Shown: positions 32,117-41,083, counted from the stretch's first letter. The stretch is DNA of 64,000 bases from a bacterium 1XD21-13 (GCA_009917555.1 QZDX01000006.1:124001-188000); one strand, 5' to 3'. The notes: generated from the letters alone by a model not told the origin. Numbers and translations are program-made.

Positions 32117-33928
32117 TTAGTTTACATAGCGCAATATGATATCCCAGATATCCTGGCGCTCCAGACCCAGCTTCCAGCCTGCAATACCGGCCAGCTGATA
32201 CTCCCGAATCAAGGCTGCCTTCAGCTCAATAGATTCCTCATCCTCCAGCCAAATCTTGTAGGTATTGCCTTCTGCCTCATATTCCGCATAATACTGTCCA
32301 CATTCGTCGTTCCAGGTCTTCTCCGCCCCATGCTCGATTACCACCCGTTCTGCGGCATCCATGCTATAGGATTTGCTGGTTACCACATAGGGAACGTATT
32401 CCTCCGTATCTGACTCCTCTGCCAGCTCCTCGTCTGTCTTAGGCCGTTCCTCCCAAAGTCTGGTATAGAAGGGAACCGCATTGATCACCTTCTCGGCCGG
32501 AACCTCCTCCAACGTATTCTCAATTCCTTCCCGGACCCATCCAATGCTGGCCACAGAGCCTGCCTCCGGGGAAGTGGCGTAGTGCTCGTCATAGCCCATA
32601 ATAATCACATAGTCGGCTACGATTCCCTGCTCCTTCCGATCATAAAACATATTGTGGTCCGCAGGCACATAATTGTCCACCGAAAGGACAATTCCGTTTA
32701 AGCGGCACATAATGGACAGCTCACGAATGAACTGGATATAGGCCTTGGCCGACTCACCATTGATAAACTCAAAATCAATATTGAGACCGTCCAGGTCGAA
32801 TTCAATGGCCTTGGCTATCAGGTTGTTTACCAGCCGCTGGCGGGAGGAGGTTCTGGATAAAATCTCATAGTCCAAAATCGTATCCTTATACTCAATATCA
32901 TTGACCAGAGCCCATACCTCGATATTGTTCTGATGACAATAATTCACATAGGTCTGACTTGCCAAGGATTGAATATTCCCCTCATTGTCATTGAGGAAGA
33001 ACCATGTAGGGGAAATGGTGGTCAGCCCCTTGGTCTTGGCTATGGTCTCCAGAACCGTATTATTGGCGTCCGCATTGGTTACCTGATGCCATGCCATATT
33101 AATGGTATAATCCTTGGCAAGATTGGGATAGACCGGCTCCTCATAGTTCGGCTCCTGGGTCTCCTGGCCCTGGCTTCCCAGATACTTATCCCGAATATAG
33201 CCGAGGAAGCCATTCTTTGTTCGCACTCTGGTCCAGCCCTCTATTTCTTCCTCCTTGGGAAGCACATAGAGCACATCCTCCTTCGCCACATCCGTTAAAA
33301 TGGGGCTCTTGATATCCGGCTCAAAGCGCACATGGGCATCCTTTTTCACGGTTACCGTATTGACATTGCCAAATTCCTTCAGAATGTGCACCCGATTCAC
33401 TTCGTCCGTCATTACCTCGAACTCCATGGCCGTGTATTTCTGAATATATTTCAAGGCCACATAAGCAGTGTCCCCATCCACCTTCACCGGCGCATAGCTC
33501 TCTGTATACTTTGTCTTTGCCACCGTATAGTCATTGCTCCCCACCTGGGCGGTAATAAGCTCCGTGGGCGTGGTGTACAGGAGCAGGTTTTCCTTGGCAT
33601 CCCAATAGAACCGGGGATTCAGGTACTCATACAGGATGTCCGTGCTCACATATGCTTCTCCGTCAATGATTCTGGCCCGAATGTCCGTAAGCTCGTCCTG
33701 CAGAATAACCGCCGCTTCGTCTCCCTCCTCCAAATTAAAATATGTGTATAAGTCCATTCGCTCGTCTGTTGGACTGTACTTTTTTATCAAATAATTAATT
33801 CCCATAATCAGCAGAATAATGATAATGAGCAGCAGCGCCATCAAAACCGGTATCAGCTGCCTTCTGTCGATGGAGCTTCTGGATCTGCCTCTGCCTTTCC
33901 TTCTTTTTCTTCTCCTCTTGGTTGCCAT
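32117..33928 (-). CDS. Glycoside hydrolase family 18 protein with SH3 domain, membrane-anchored
   Basis: 603 aa. A very basic start (about 20 Lys/Arg-rich residues) precedes one transmembrane helix (about 25-47). A middle region carries a copper-amine-oxidase-like/SH3 part (KKDAHVRFEPDIKSPIL to TKNGFLGYI). The C-terminal half is GH18, with the catalytic pattern FDLDGLNIDFEF (D-G-x-x-x-D-x-E), MGYDEHYATSPEAGSVAS and AGWKLGLERQDIWDII. It is close to SleL/YaaH/YdhD-type N-acetylglucosaminidases that act on peptidoglycan, outside the cell. Sporulation or wall remodelling is likely. The amidase downstream would be a functional partner. Confidence 0.9.
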   Translation of the reverse strand: MATKRRRKRRKGRGRSRSSIDRRQLIPVLMALLLIIIILLIMGINYLIKKYSPTDERMDLYTYFNLEEGDEAAVILQDELTDIRARIIDGEAYVSTDILYEYLNPRFYWDAKENLLLYTTPTELITAQVGSNDYTVAKTKYTESYAPVKVDGDTAYVALKYIQKYTAMEFEVMTDEVNRVHILKEFGNVNTVTVKKDAHVRFEPDIKSPILTDVAKEDVLYVLPKEEEIEGWTRVRTKNGFLGYIRDKYLGSQGQETQEPNYEEPVYPNLAKDYTINMAWHQVTNADANNTVLETIAKTKGLTTISPTWFFLNDNEGNIQSLASQTYVNYCHQNNIEVWALVNDIEYKDTILDYEILSRTSSRQRLVNNLIAKAIEFDLDGLNIDFEFINGESAKAYIQFIRELSIMCRLNGIVLSVDNYVPADHNMFYDRKEQGIVADYVIIMGYDEHYATSPEAGSVASIGWVREGIENTLEEVPAEKVINAVPFYTRLWEERPKTDEELAEESDTEEYVPYVVTSKSYSMDAAERVVIEHGAEKTWNDECGQYYAEYEAEGNTYKIWLEDEESIELKAALIREYQLAGIAGWKLGLERQDIWDIILRYVN

Positions 33929-34411
33929 GTCATACTCCTCCTATTCCAGTTCCATAATAGCAGAATTTTTTCGACACGTCATCCCTATTTTTGACATTTT
34001 AAAAAATTAATAAAACTATAAGAAACCTTACAGGCTATTATGTCCTTGTCTCCCTTTGAAGCTGCCGCACCGCGGACATTGATTGGTTTTTGTATCCGCA
34101 TCAGAGGGGTCCGGTCCGCATACATGATTATCCGCGGCACTACTGCTTCCTCCAAAAGGAGTTCGTGATAGATATTGCAGGAGAAATCTGACTGCTTTTT
34201 TATACTAAATTTTAACAATCGTGGAATTACTCACCGAATTGGTGTATGATGTCAAAGCCTGGCTTACACATTGCCTATGTAACCGAAATGCTCTTTTGCC
34301 TCCTTTCCGCAGGCAGGTCTCCTATGTATATTATATTCGAACTTTCCCCAAAAATGCATGGACTTATAAAATTTTATAAATTCTTAATAAAAAATTGGCA
34401 TTTTTGGCATA
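33929..34411. other. Intergenic stretch without a supported gene
   Basis: Nearly 500 bp between the divergent GH18 and mecA genes. A 77-codon open frame on the minus strand (33985-34218) has no ribosome site and no recognisable motif. CCGCGG occurs at both ends of a GC-rich patch (about 34070-34136), which may be structured RNA or a gene remnant. I see no tRNA, riboswitch or insertion-sequence signature. Confidence 0.5.
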
Positions 34412-34440
34412 TTGACTTCCGGTTTGATATTGTATATACT
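34412..34440 (+). promoter_or_regulatory. Promoter of mecA
   Basis: TTGACT (34412-34417), 17-bp spacer, TATACT (34435-34440), about 59 nt before the start codon. Confidence 0.75.
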
Positions 34441-34498
34441 TTGAAAAATGTATATAATAGTTATAAGTAATTCGATTACGGATTTGGATGTGGTGATT

Positions 34499-35239
34499 AT
34501 GAAGATAGAAAAATTAAATGAAAACCAGATACGCTGTACGTTAACCAAGGATGATCTGGCCACCCGCCAGATCAAGCTTAGTGAGCTTGCCTATGGTACG
34601 GAGAAGACCAAGGAGCTGTTCCGGGACATGATGCAGCAGGCATCTGTTGATTTTGGATTCGAGGCGGATAACATTCCTCTCATGATAGAGGCCATTCCGC
34701 TTCCCAATGAGTGTATTGTACTCATTATCACAAAGGTAGAGGACCCAGAAGAGCTGGATACACGTTTTGCCAAATTCGCTCCAGGGGAAGCCAATCATTT
34801 TGAGGAGGCCTCCGAGCTTGGCAGCGCCCTTCCCGAAGGCGCGGACAATGTGCTGGATATCTTCCGCAAGCTGATTGAGCGTCATCTCAAGGAAGGCTCC
34901 AAGGAGGAAAAGGAGGAGAAGGCCATTGCCCTGGCTCATGAGCTGGATTTGACACGCCTGTATTTCTTCCCCGAGCTGGACAGCGTGATTTCCGTTGCTC
35001 ATGTGCTCAAGGACTGTTATAAGGGTCTCAACACACTGTTTCGGCTGAAAAAGGATGGCTGCTATTGTCTGGTAGTTCGCAAAAGCAATCATACGCCGGA
35101 GGAATTTAACAAGATCTCCAATATTCTTTCCGAATATGGAACCCATGAAAAATATGCCTCTGCTAATGAAGCCTATTTGGAGGAGCATGAGGAGCTTATG
35201 ATCAAGGATGAAGCTCTTCAAAAGCTGGCACTTTTATAA
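34499..35239 (+). CDS. mecA: Adaptor protein MecA
   Basis: 246 aa from the ATG at 34499, whose product begins M-K-I-E-K-L-N-E-N-Q-I-R-C-T-L-T, the standard MecA N-terminus; the frame continues 17 codons upstream but without homologous residues. ELAYGTEKTKELFRDMMQQA follows as in the family, then an acidic linker and a C-terminal domain (LYFFPELDSVISVAHVL, LVVRKSNHTPEEF) that contacts ClpC. MecA hands substrates to ClpCP for degradation in the cytoplasm. Monocistronic, with its own promoter and terminator. Confidence 0.9.
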   Translation: MKIEKLNENQIRCTLTKDDLATRQIKLSELAYGTEKTKELFRDMMQQASVDFGFEADNIPLMIEAIPLPNECIVLIITKVEDPEELDTRFAKFAPGEANHFEEASELGSALPEGADNVLDIFRKLIERHLKEGSKEEKEEKAIALAHELDLTRLYFFPELDSVISVAHVLKDCYKGLNTLFRLKKDGCYCLVVRKSNHTPEEFNKISNILSEYGTHEKYASANEAYLEEHEELMIKDEALQKLALL

Positions 35240-35261
35240 ATATTAAGCTCTAGGAGCTGTC

Positions 35262-35317
35262 AAAAAATCGGGCCGGGATATTCTCTTTGAACAAAGGAAT
35301 ATCCTGACCCGATTTTT
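35262..35317 (+). terminator. Terminator of mecA
   Basis: AAAAAATCGGG-C-GGATATTC pairs with GAATATCC-G-CCCGATTTTT with two mismatches around a 13-nt loop; usable on both strands, thus also for the convergent DUF1858 gene. Confidence 0.9.
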
Positions 35318-35360
35318 CCATGCAACATTCCGGTATTCTCCCAGTGCACAATTATTTTCT

Positions 35361-35564
35361 TTATTCTGCCTCCAAAAATGCGTTCAACCGCGCTGTCAGC
35401 ACATCCGGGTCCATTCCGTGAACCAAAGCAGCCTCCTCCAGAGATTCAAACTGATGAGACGGGCAGCCTACACAGTGCATTCCCTCCCGCATGAGGATTC
35501 CTGCCATATTCTCATCCACCTGAAGGATCTGTCCCATAAGCATGTCCTTGGTAATCTTTGCCAT
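35361..35564 (-). CDS. DUF1858-domain protein (small redox-disulfide type)
   Basis: 67 aa. ITKDMLMGQILQVDENMAGIL followed by GMHCVGCPSHQFESLEEAA is the DUF1858 / hybrid-cluster-protein-associated domain. The C-V-G-C pair is thought to be redox active or metal binding. Function unknown; such genes are common in anaerobes. It stands alone, convergent with mecA and divergent from the ferredoxin gene. AGGAGGAAG precedes the ATG. Confidence 0.85.
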   Translation of the reverse strand: MAKITKDMLMGQILQVDENMAGILMREGMHCVGCPSHQFESLEEAALVHGMDPDVLTARLNAFLEAE

Positions 35565-35691
35565 CTGAAGCTTCCTCCTTTTATCTGTATTCCTATTATC
35601 TACATAACCGCAAAATTTATTATAGTGGAATTCCTACTGTTTTGCAAGGATTTTTTTATTCCCAGTAATTACTGTTTTTATATTTTTCCAC

Positions 35692-35720
35692 TTGTATAAT
35701 TTTGCACTTTATATTAAAAT
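35692..35720 (+). promoter_or_regulatory. Promoter of the ferredoxin gene
   Basis: TTGTAT (35692-35697), 17-bp spacer, TAAAAT (35715-35720), giving a leader of about 75 nt. Confidence 0.55.
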
Positions 35721-35801
35721 ACACGTAAGGTCCAGGGCGTGTACGATTTCAAATCTACTTCCAAGGGACCAGAACGAGAGAATATAAGGAGGAGCGGTAT
35801 T

Positions 35802-35972
35802 ATGGCATATGTAATCAACGACGATTGCGCAAACTGCGGTTCCTGTGCGGCAGTATGTCCTGCAGAGGCAATCAGCGAGGGCGATGGCAAGTACGTAATC
35901 GATCCTGACGTTTGCCTGGATTGCGGAACCTGCGAAGCAGAATGTCCCACCGGCGCAATTAGTGCGGAATAA
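35802..35972 (+). CDS. 2[4Fe-4S] ferredoxin
   Basis: 56 aa from the ATG at 35802, preceded by AAGGAGGAGCGG. Two classic clusters: C-A-N-C-G-S-C-A-A-V-C-P and C-L-D-C-G-T-C-E-A-E-C-P, with the clostridial ending P-T-G-A-I-S. It is the low-potential electron carrier of anaerobic fermentation (pyruvate:ferredoxin oxidoreductase, hydrogenase) and a possible electron donor to radical-SAM activases. Codon use and GC content are those of a highly expressed gene. Confidence 0.97.
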   Translation: MAYVINDDCANCGSCAAVCPAEAISEGDGKYVIDPDVCLDCGTCEAECPTGAISAE

Positions 35973-36002
35973 TGGACCCCGTATCAGCTACGGAAGTAAA
36001 AG

Positions 36003-36029
36003 AGGGGCAGACCTACACGGTCTGTCCCT
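36003..36029. terminator. Convergent terminator, ferredoxin/MerR
   Basis: AGGGGCAGACC (36003-36013) pairs with GGTCTGTCCCT (36019-36029) around 5 nt, followed by TTCTCT. The last codon and stop of the MerR gene lie within it. Confidence 0.75.
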
Positions 36030-36609
36030 TTCTCTGTCCAAAAAAGCTCCGTTTTTTCTTCTCCTCCTTCTTTAACAGAGCCCGCTCCTTACGAGACCTT
36101 TGGGAGCTTCGAATCGCCTCGTCCAGGCGCTTAAAGCGCTCGTCCTCCCGCTCCTCCTTCATACGAAGCAGGTAATCCATCTCCTTAATCACGTGGCCGC
36201 TGACCTGAGTGCTGATTTCCTGCCCCATCTTCTCCGTGTGATCCTCCAGAGCCTCGGAAATCAACCGGCTCATAATACATTGGAATTGCTGCATCTTCTC
36301 CTCCCGCATGACAGCCTGTCCGTCCGCAGGGGCCGGAAGCTTGTCCACCCTTGCCAGCAGATGGGTAATCTCCGTTTCTCCCTGCTCCAGCTCGGGAAGA
36401 AGCATCTTGATAGCTTTAAGCTGTACCCCCTGTTCCTTCAGCTCCCGTATACGCTGAAACAGCTGAATATTTTCTTCTGTATAATAGCGATGGCCCATTT
36501 CATTGCGGCCGATGGGCAGACACAGCTCTTCCTCCCAATAACGGAGCACATGGGCCTCCACGTCTACCAGCTTGGCAGCATCGGAAATCATATATCGCAC
36601 TTCGCTCAT
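36013..36609 (-). CDS. MerR-family helix-turn-helix protein with coiled-coil tail
   Basis: 198 aa. Residues 5-75 form a MerR-like winged helix: YMISDAAKLVDVEAHVLRYWEEE, then GHRYYTEENIQLFQRIRELKEQG. The rest is a long helical, charged region ending in a very basic tail (RSRKERALLKKEEKKKRSF). This resembles the RacA-like group more than metal-sensing MerR; no Cys sensor residues are seen. RacA-like proteins bind DNA and help chromosome anchoring, but a regulatory role is equally possible. It has its own promoter and stands just downstream of dnaB on the same strand. Confidence 0.75.
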   Translation of the reverse strand: MSEVRYMISDAAKLVDVEAHVLRYWEEELCLPIGRNEMGHRYYTEENIQLFQRIRELKEQGVQLKAIKMLLPELEQGETEITHLLARVDKLPAPADGQAVMREEKMQQFQCIMSRLISEALEDHTEKMGQEISTQVSGHVIKEMDYLLRMKEEREDERFKRLDEAIRSSQRSRKERALLKKEEKKKRSFFGQRKGQTV

Positions 36610-36652
36610 ACTTATTCCTCCGATTTATATGTAAATTTTTTCCATATTCTAC

Positions 36653-36680
36653 ATTATAACAGCTTTTCTCGGAATTGCAA
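36653..36680 (-). promoter_or_regulatory. Promoter of the MerR-like gene
   Basis: Minus strand TTGCAA (36675-36680), 16-bp spacer, TATAAT (36653-36658). Flanking AT-rich inverted words (GTAAATTTTTTC near 36631 and GAAAAATTTAC near 36681) might be operator halves. Confidence 0.6.
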
Positions 36681-36698
36681 GAAAAATTTACATAAAAT

Positions 36699-36737
36699 GG
36701 AAAAATCCAAGACCATTTACATAACTGGTCTTGGATT
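36699..36737 (-). terminator. Terminator of the gdpP-rplI-dnaB operon
   Basis: AATCCAAGACCA (36704-36715) and TGGTCTTGGATT (36726-36737) form a perfect 12-bp stem followed by TTTTT on the minus strand. The upstream arm consists of the last codons of dnaB. Confidence 0.9.
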
Positions 36738-38060
36738 GTAATTTTTAAATGCGGTATATTCCGGCATCCACAGCAAATTAATCGTCCCAATGGGGCCATT
36801 CCTCTGCTTCGCCACAATGACCTCCGCAAGATTTTTCATCTCAGAATCCTTGTTATAGTAGGCGTCCCGATACAAAAACATCACCATATCCGCATCCTGC
36901 TCAATGGCGCCCGAATCACGAAGGTCCGAAAGAATGGGCCTGTGGTCTGGTCTCTGCTCCACCGCACGGCTCAGCTGAGATAAGGCTACCACCGGTACAT
37001 TGAGCTCCCTTGCCACCCCCTTCAGGCCTCTGGAGATATCGGAAATCTCCTGCTGCCTGGAATCGGACGATCGGCCGGAGCCTGTCATCAACTGCAGATA
37101 GTCAATCATCACAATCCCCAGCTTATGCTCCAGCTTATACTTCCTGCATTTACTCCGAAGCTCTGCCAGGGTAATGCCCGGCGTATCATCAATAATCAAA
37201 TTGGAGCGGGCCACGCCCTCCGCTCCCTCCACCAGACGCTCCCAATCGCTGTCTGTCAAATTTCCATTCCGCAGCTTCTGGGCATCCACGCCGGATTCCA
37301 TGGACAAAAGACGGTTTACCAGCTGCTCCTTGGACATCTCCAGACTAAAGATCGCCACCGTCACATCATGGCGGAAGGCCATATATTGCGCAATATTGAG
37401 TACAAAGGCGGTCTTTCCCATAGAGGGACGGGCCGCAATCAAAATCAGGTCTGAGGGCTGGAAGCCTGAGGTCTGGTAATCCAGATCCTTAAAGCCTGTG
37501 GCAATTCCCGTTACGTTCCCCTTTGTCCGGGAAGCTATCTCAATCTTTTGAATGGCATTTAACACCACCTGCTTAATGGGCACAAACTCTCCCGTGTTTC
37601 TTCGCTGTACCAGTTCAAAAATCTTTTTTTCCGTCTGTTCCAGAACATCCTCCAGGGATTCTACACCCCCATAGCAGAGATTGCTGATCTCGTCATTTGC
37701 CCGGATAAGCCTGCGCAGAGTAGACTTCTCCGCCACAATATTGGCGTATTTCTTGATATTGGTGGAGATATAATCGGAATCCAAAATATCATGCATGAAC
37801 TCCATGCTGCTGATCTCCTCCGGAACCTCCTTGGCCCGCAAAAGATTCTGCAGGGTAATCAAATCCACCGGCTCATTCTGGTTGAACAGCTCTACCATGG
37901 CATCAAAGATCACACCGTACTGTCTCTGATAGAAATCCTCCCCGGTAATAATCTCTGATGCAATGAGAATTGCTTCCCGATCCATAATCATAGAGCCAAT
38001 GACGGATCGCTCTGCCTCCTGATTGTGGGGCATCACTCGTTTAATAATCGCTTCTTCCAT
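36717..38060 (-). CDS. dnaB: Replicative DNA helicase DnaB
   Basis: 447 aa. N-terminal domain (P-H-N-Q-E-A-E-R-S-V-I-G-S-M) as in the family, then the RecA-like core with Walker A ARPSMGKTAF, IFSLEMSKEQLVNRLL, Walker B VMIDYLQLM, VVALSQLSRAVEQR and SDLRDSGAIEQDADMV. It unwinds DNA as a hexamer at the replication fork. Bacillus calls this gene dnaC. It follows rplI after 2 bp, the conserved gdpP-rplI-dnaB order of Firmicutes. Full length, nothing unusual, no intein. Confidence 0.97.
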   Translation of the reverse strand: MEEAIIKRVMPHNQEAERSVIGSMIMDREAILIASEIITGEDFYQRQYGVIFDAMVELFNQNEPVDLITLQNLLRAKEVPEEISSMEFMHDILDSDYISTNIKKYANIVAEKSTLRRLIRANDEISNLCYGGVESLEDVLEQTEKKIFELVQRRNTGEFVPIKQVVLNAIQKIEIASRTKGNVTGIATGFKDLDYQTSGFQPSDLILIAARPSMGKTAFVLNIAQYMAFRHDVTVAIFSLEMSKEQLVNRLLSMESGVDAQKLRNGNLTDSDWERLVEGAEGVARSNLIIDDTPGITLAELRSKCRKYKLEHKLGIVMIDYLQLMTGSGRSSDSRQQEISDISRGLKGVARELNVPVVALSQLSRAVEQRPDHRPILSDLRDSGAIEQDADMVMFLYRDAYYNKDSEMKNLAEVIVAKQRNGPIGTINLLWMPEYTAFKNYNPRPVM

Positions 38061-38062
38061 AC

Positions 38063-38509
38063 CTATGCTTCTCTTACGTTTACCTTAAGCTGTGCGGTTA
38101 CCTTGGGATGCAGCTTGATGGGCACCATCTGTGTTCCAATAGTCTTAATGGGGCTTGGCAACTGCATTTTTTTCTTATCCAGCTCGATTCCAAGCTGTTC
38201 CTGTGCGGCCTGTGCGATTTCCTTGGAGGACACGGAGCCGAAAATCCTTCCGCCCTCGCCGGCTTTGATGCTCACATTGACCTCAAGCTTGGAGATCTGA
38301 TCCGCAAAGGCAACGGCCTCCTCATAAATCTCTTTGGCCACCTTCTCTTCGTTGGCCTTCTTCAGCTTCAAATCATTCATATTTTTCGGAGTAGCCTCTA
38401 CTCCCAGCTTTTTCGCCAAAATAAAGTTACGGGCATAGCCATCATTGACCTCCACCAGCTGTCCCTTTTTTCCCAGAGATTTTACATCCTCTATCAAAAT
38501 TACCTTCAT
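38063..38509 (-). CDS. rplI: 50S ribosomal protein L9
   Basis: 148 aa. MKVILIEDVKSLGKKGQLVEVNDGYARNFI (only in part conserved here; the first residues are M-K-V-I-L-I-E-D-V) is the N-terminal rRNA-binding domain; a long helix links it to the C-terminal domain (GRIFGSVSSKEIAQA). It binds 23S rRNA and affects frame maintenance. It overlaps gdpP by 4 bp and precedes dnaB. Confidence 0.97.
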   Translation of the reverse strand: MKVILIEDVKSLGKKGQLVEVNDGYARNFILAKKLGVEATPKNMNDLKLKKANEEKVAKEIYEEAVAFADQISKLEVNVSIKAGEGGRIFGSVSSKEIAQAAQEQLGIELDKKKMQLPSPIKTIGTQMVPIKLHPKVTAQLKVNVREA

Positions 38510-40557
38510 TCGAATTCTCCTTCCTCCTGCATTTTTTCAATGGTATGCTTTACAATTTCCATGGCCTCATCTACCTCACAGGCCAGCTGTGCGCCAGCCA
38601 TGTTCATATGGCCGCCTCCTCCCATACGCTCCATAAGGATCTGTACATTGACCTCATCAATGGAGCGGGCGCTGACATAGGTCTTCTGCTGATAATAGGT
38701 CAGCACAATAGATGCCCTTACGCCTACAATATTCAGCAGCTCATCCGCCGCCTGAGCTCCCACAATGGTGGGGCTTTCAATGTTCTCCGTGGGACATACA
38801 GAGATAGCAAATCCATGGTAGACCTCCGCATGGCGAACCGCCTCGGCTCTTGCCTTGTATTCTACCATCTCATTTCGGAACATCTTGCGCACACGGGTTA
38901 CATCCGCGCCACAGCGCCTTAAGAACGCAGCCGCCTCAAAGGTCCTGACCCCTGTCCTTCTCATAAAGTTGTCCGTATCCAGAACAATGCCCGCATAGAG
39001 ACAATCGGCCTCTGCCGTCTTAATCTTCAAGCCCTCATCAAAATACTGCAGAATCTCCGCCACCATCTCACAGGCAGAGGAGGCGTAGGGCTCAATGTAG
39101 GACAATACGGCATTTTCAATCTGCTCATTGGTCTGACGGTGATGATCCAGCACCACAATGGTGGAGGTTCGGCTCAATAAGCCGCTGCACTCCGTATAAT
39201 TGGGCCTGTTGGTATCTACCACCACCAGAACCGTATTGCGGTCTATCATTTCCAGTGCCTGCTCACCGGTCAAAAACATATCGGTCTCATAGGTGGGATT
39301 ATCATTAAAGCTCTCTCTTAAAGGGCGCACGGAATTGGTAATATCGTTGATCACAATATAGGCCCGCTTTCCCAGCACCTTTGCTGCCCGGTAAATACCG
39401 ATGGACGCTCCGAAGGAATCCATATCCCCCATCTTATGCCCCATTACCATAACCTTATCACGGCTCTCAATAAACTCCCGCAGGGCATGAGCCTTCACAC
39501 GGGCCTTGACACGGGTTGCCTTTTCTATCTGCTGGGTCTTTCCGCCAAAATAGGTGATGTTTTCCCCTTCCTTGATCACCACCTGATCTCCGCCTCTTGC
39601 CAGGGCAAGATCAATGGCTATCCGGGCGTAATCGTAATTTTCCGCAAAGCTATTGCCGCTTAACCCCAGGCCGATACTCAAGGTCACCGCCATTTCATTT
39701 CCAATGTTTACAGTCTTTACATCCTGCAGCAGCTCGAACTTATTCTCCCGCATGATGGGCAGATGCTTTTCCTGAACGGCAATAAAGTACTTATCCTTCT
39801 CCATTTTTTTCACAATGCCGCCAAAGGCACCGATGTACTTGTTGATTTTTCGATCCACCAGGGCCACCAGAAGAGAGCGCCGCACCTCTTCTATGGTATC
39901 CAGAGCCTCCTCATAATTATCCAGGTAAATCAATCCCGCTACCAGGCGCTCTTCCTTATTCATGCGGATATATTTGTTGATCTCTGTCTCATCGAACATA
40001 TAAAGGGCAATCAGATAACCCTCATCCTCTCCCAGATCCATCAGAGCATTGTTCTCCAGCATATGCTCCATATATACCCTGCGAATGTCCGCCCGAAAGT
40101 CCCGCTCCTCAAAAGAAAAGCGGACACTTTTCGCGTCACCGTCCTTATCCTGTAAAAGCTGCTCTCTGGTAAATTCCGGAAAAAACCAGGAAATGGATTT
40201 ATGAAGTGCCTTTCTTGTCTTCTTACTCGCCTCAAAAAAGGCCGTATTTCCCCACAGTACTCTTCCCTCCTCATCCAGAAGGGCATAGGGCAATGCCAGA
40301 TCCTTCAAGAGCTTTCTCTGGACCTGTCCATATTGGGTGGCAAAGGAAATCAATTCATTGTAGATCTGTGTTCTGCTGCGCAGATACAGAATCCCAACAA
40401 TCAACACATACACCACCAGAAAGCCAGACATCAGAATCCCTGCCTTCACGGAAATGGGATACATGCAGATGTTCATAGCCAGCAGCAAAATGCTCAATAA
40501 TAAGGGCCACTTCGCATATCCCCTCAGCCGGCTTTTGAAACGAACCTTTTCTTTCAT
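38506..40557 (-). CDS. gdpP: Cyclic-di-AMP phosphodiesterase GdpP (PAS-GGDEF-DHH/DHHA1)
   Basis: 683 aa from the ATG at 40557, which has GGAG 8 nt upstream; an ATG 13 codons earlier lacks a ribosome site. Two transmembrane helices near the N-terminus, a PAS-like region, a degenerate GGDEF region without the G-G-D/E-E-F active motif, then the DHH domain (VMGHKMGDMDSFGAS, DTNRPNY, DHHRQTN, DTDNFMRRTG) and DHHA1 with GGGGHMNMAGAQ. It hydrolyses c-di-AMP to pApA at the membrane, affecting wall and osmotic homeostasis. First gene of the gdpP-rplI-dnaB operon. Confidence 0.93.
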   Translation of the reverse strand: MKEKVRFKSRLRGYAKWPLLLSILLLAMNICMYPISVKAGILMSGFLVVYVLIVGILYLRSRTQIYNELISFATQYGQVQRKLLKDLALPYALLDEEGRVLWGNTAFFEASKKTRKALHKSISWFFPEFTREQLLQDKDGDAKSVRFSFEERDFRADIRRVYMEHMLENNALMDLGEDEGYLIALYMFDETEINKYIRMNKEERLVAGLIYLDNYEEALDTIEEVRRSLLVALVDRKINKYIGAFGGIVKKMEKDKYFIAVQEKHLPIMRENKFELLQDVKTVNIGNEMAVTLSIGLGLSGNSFAENYDYARIAIDLALARGGDQVVIKEGENITYFGGKTQQIEKATRVKARVKAHALREFIESRDKVMVMGHKMGDMDSFGASIGIYRAAKVLGKRAYIVINDITNSVRPLRESFNDNPTYETDMFLTGEQALEMIDRNTVLVVVDTNRPNYTECSGLLSRTSTIVVLDHHRQTNEQIENAVLSYIEPYASSACEMVAEILQYFDEGLKIKTAEADCLYAGIVLDTDNFMRRTGVRTFEAAAFLRRCGADVTRVRKMFRNEMVEYKARAEAVRHAEVYHGFAISVCPTENIESPTIVGAQAADELLNIVGVRASIVLTYYQQKTYVSARSIDEVNVQILMERMGGGGHMNMAGAQLACEVDEAMEIVKHTIEKMQEEGEFE

Positions 40558-40600
40558 TCTCTTATCTCCGTCATTCAATACTGTTTGTAAGCTCATGCAT

Positions 40601-40710
40601 CAAGCCCATTCTTCTCGCTAACGCTCATTATGTTATGAATTTTCAATTCATAACCAACATTCGCCGCTCGCCGAATGTGCAAGCCCATTCTTCTCGCTAA
40701 CGCTCATTAT
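40601..40710. repeat. REP-like intergenic element: two 31-bp direct repeats around two dyads
   Basis: The same 31 bases stand at 40601-40631 and 40680-40710. Between them are a perfect 10-bp-arm palindrome (40632-40654, GTTATGAATT/AATTCATAAC) and a dyad ACATTCG/CGAATGT (40657-40678). It lies between rpsR and gdpP, where no gene fits. The organisation suggests a dispersed palindromic repeat or miniature element. Confidence 0.8.
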
Positions 40711-40735
40711 ATCACAGTTTTTTCACATTTTCCAT

Positions 40736-40764
40736 AAAAAAAGCCGTCGGCTTTCGCCGACGGC
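40736..40764 (-). terminator. Terminator of rpsF-ssb-rpsR
   Basis: GCCGTCGGC (40743-40751) and GCCGACGGC (40756-40764) form a 9-bp stem with a TTTC loop; seven A precede it on the plus strand, i.e. a U-tract on the transcript. Confidence 0.92.
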
Positions 40765-40772
40765 CTAAAATC

Positions 40773-41039
40773 TTAATCCATTACATAGGGCATAAGAGAA
40801 ATATGACGCGCTCTCTTGATTGCAACTGTAAGAGCTCTCTGATGCTTTGCACAGTTTCCTGTAATTCTTCTGGGGAGAATCTTTCCTCTCTCAGATACGT
40901 ATCTCTTTAACTTATTAACATCCTTGTAATTGATCTCATTATTCTCTTTTCCGCAGAATACGCAGACTTTCTTTCTTCTGCGTCCCATGCCTCTTCTTCT
41001 CATGGGAGCATCGCCTTTATCGGATTTTGTGTAAGCCAT
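40773..41039 (-). CDS. rpsR: 30S ribosomal protein S18
   Basis: 88 aa. R-R-K-K-V-C-V-F-C then D-Y-K-D-like [29 protein letters not shown] is the S18 core. The N-terminal extension of about 20 basic residues is usual in clostridia; the C-x2-C motif marks a zinc-binding-type (C+) S18. It binds S6 on the 30S platform. Last gene of the rpsF-ssb-rpsR operon. Confidence 0.97.
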   Translation of the reverse strand: MAYTKSDKGDAPMRRRGMGRRRKKVCVFCGKENNEINYKDVNKLKRYVSERGKILPRRITGNCAKHQRALTVAIKRARHISLMPYVMD

Positions 41040-41083
41040 GGCTGTTACCTCCTTATATAATCTCTCTTTTCATTCCACGATTG

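Noticed and set aside
33985-34218. 77-codon small gene on the minus strand
   Set aside because: No ribosome site, no motif and no clear operon; composition like the intergenic flanks.
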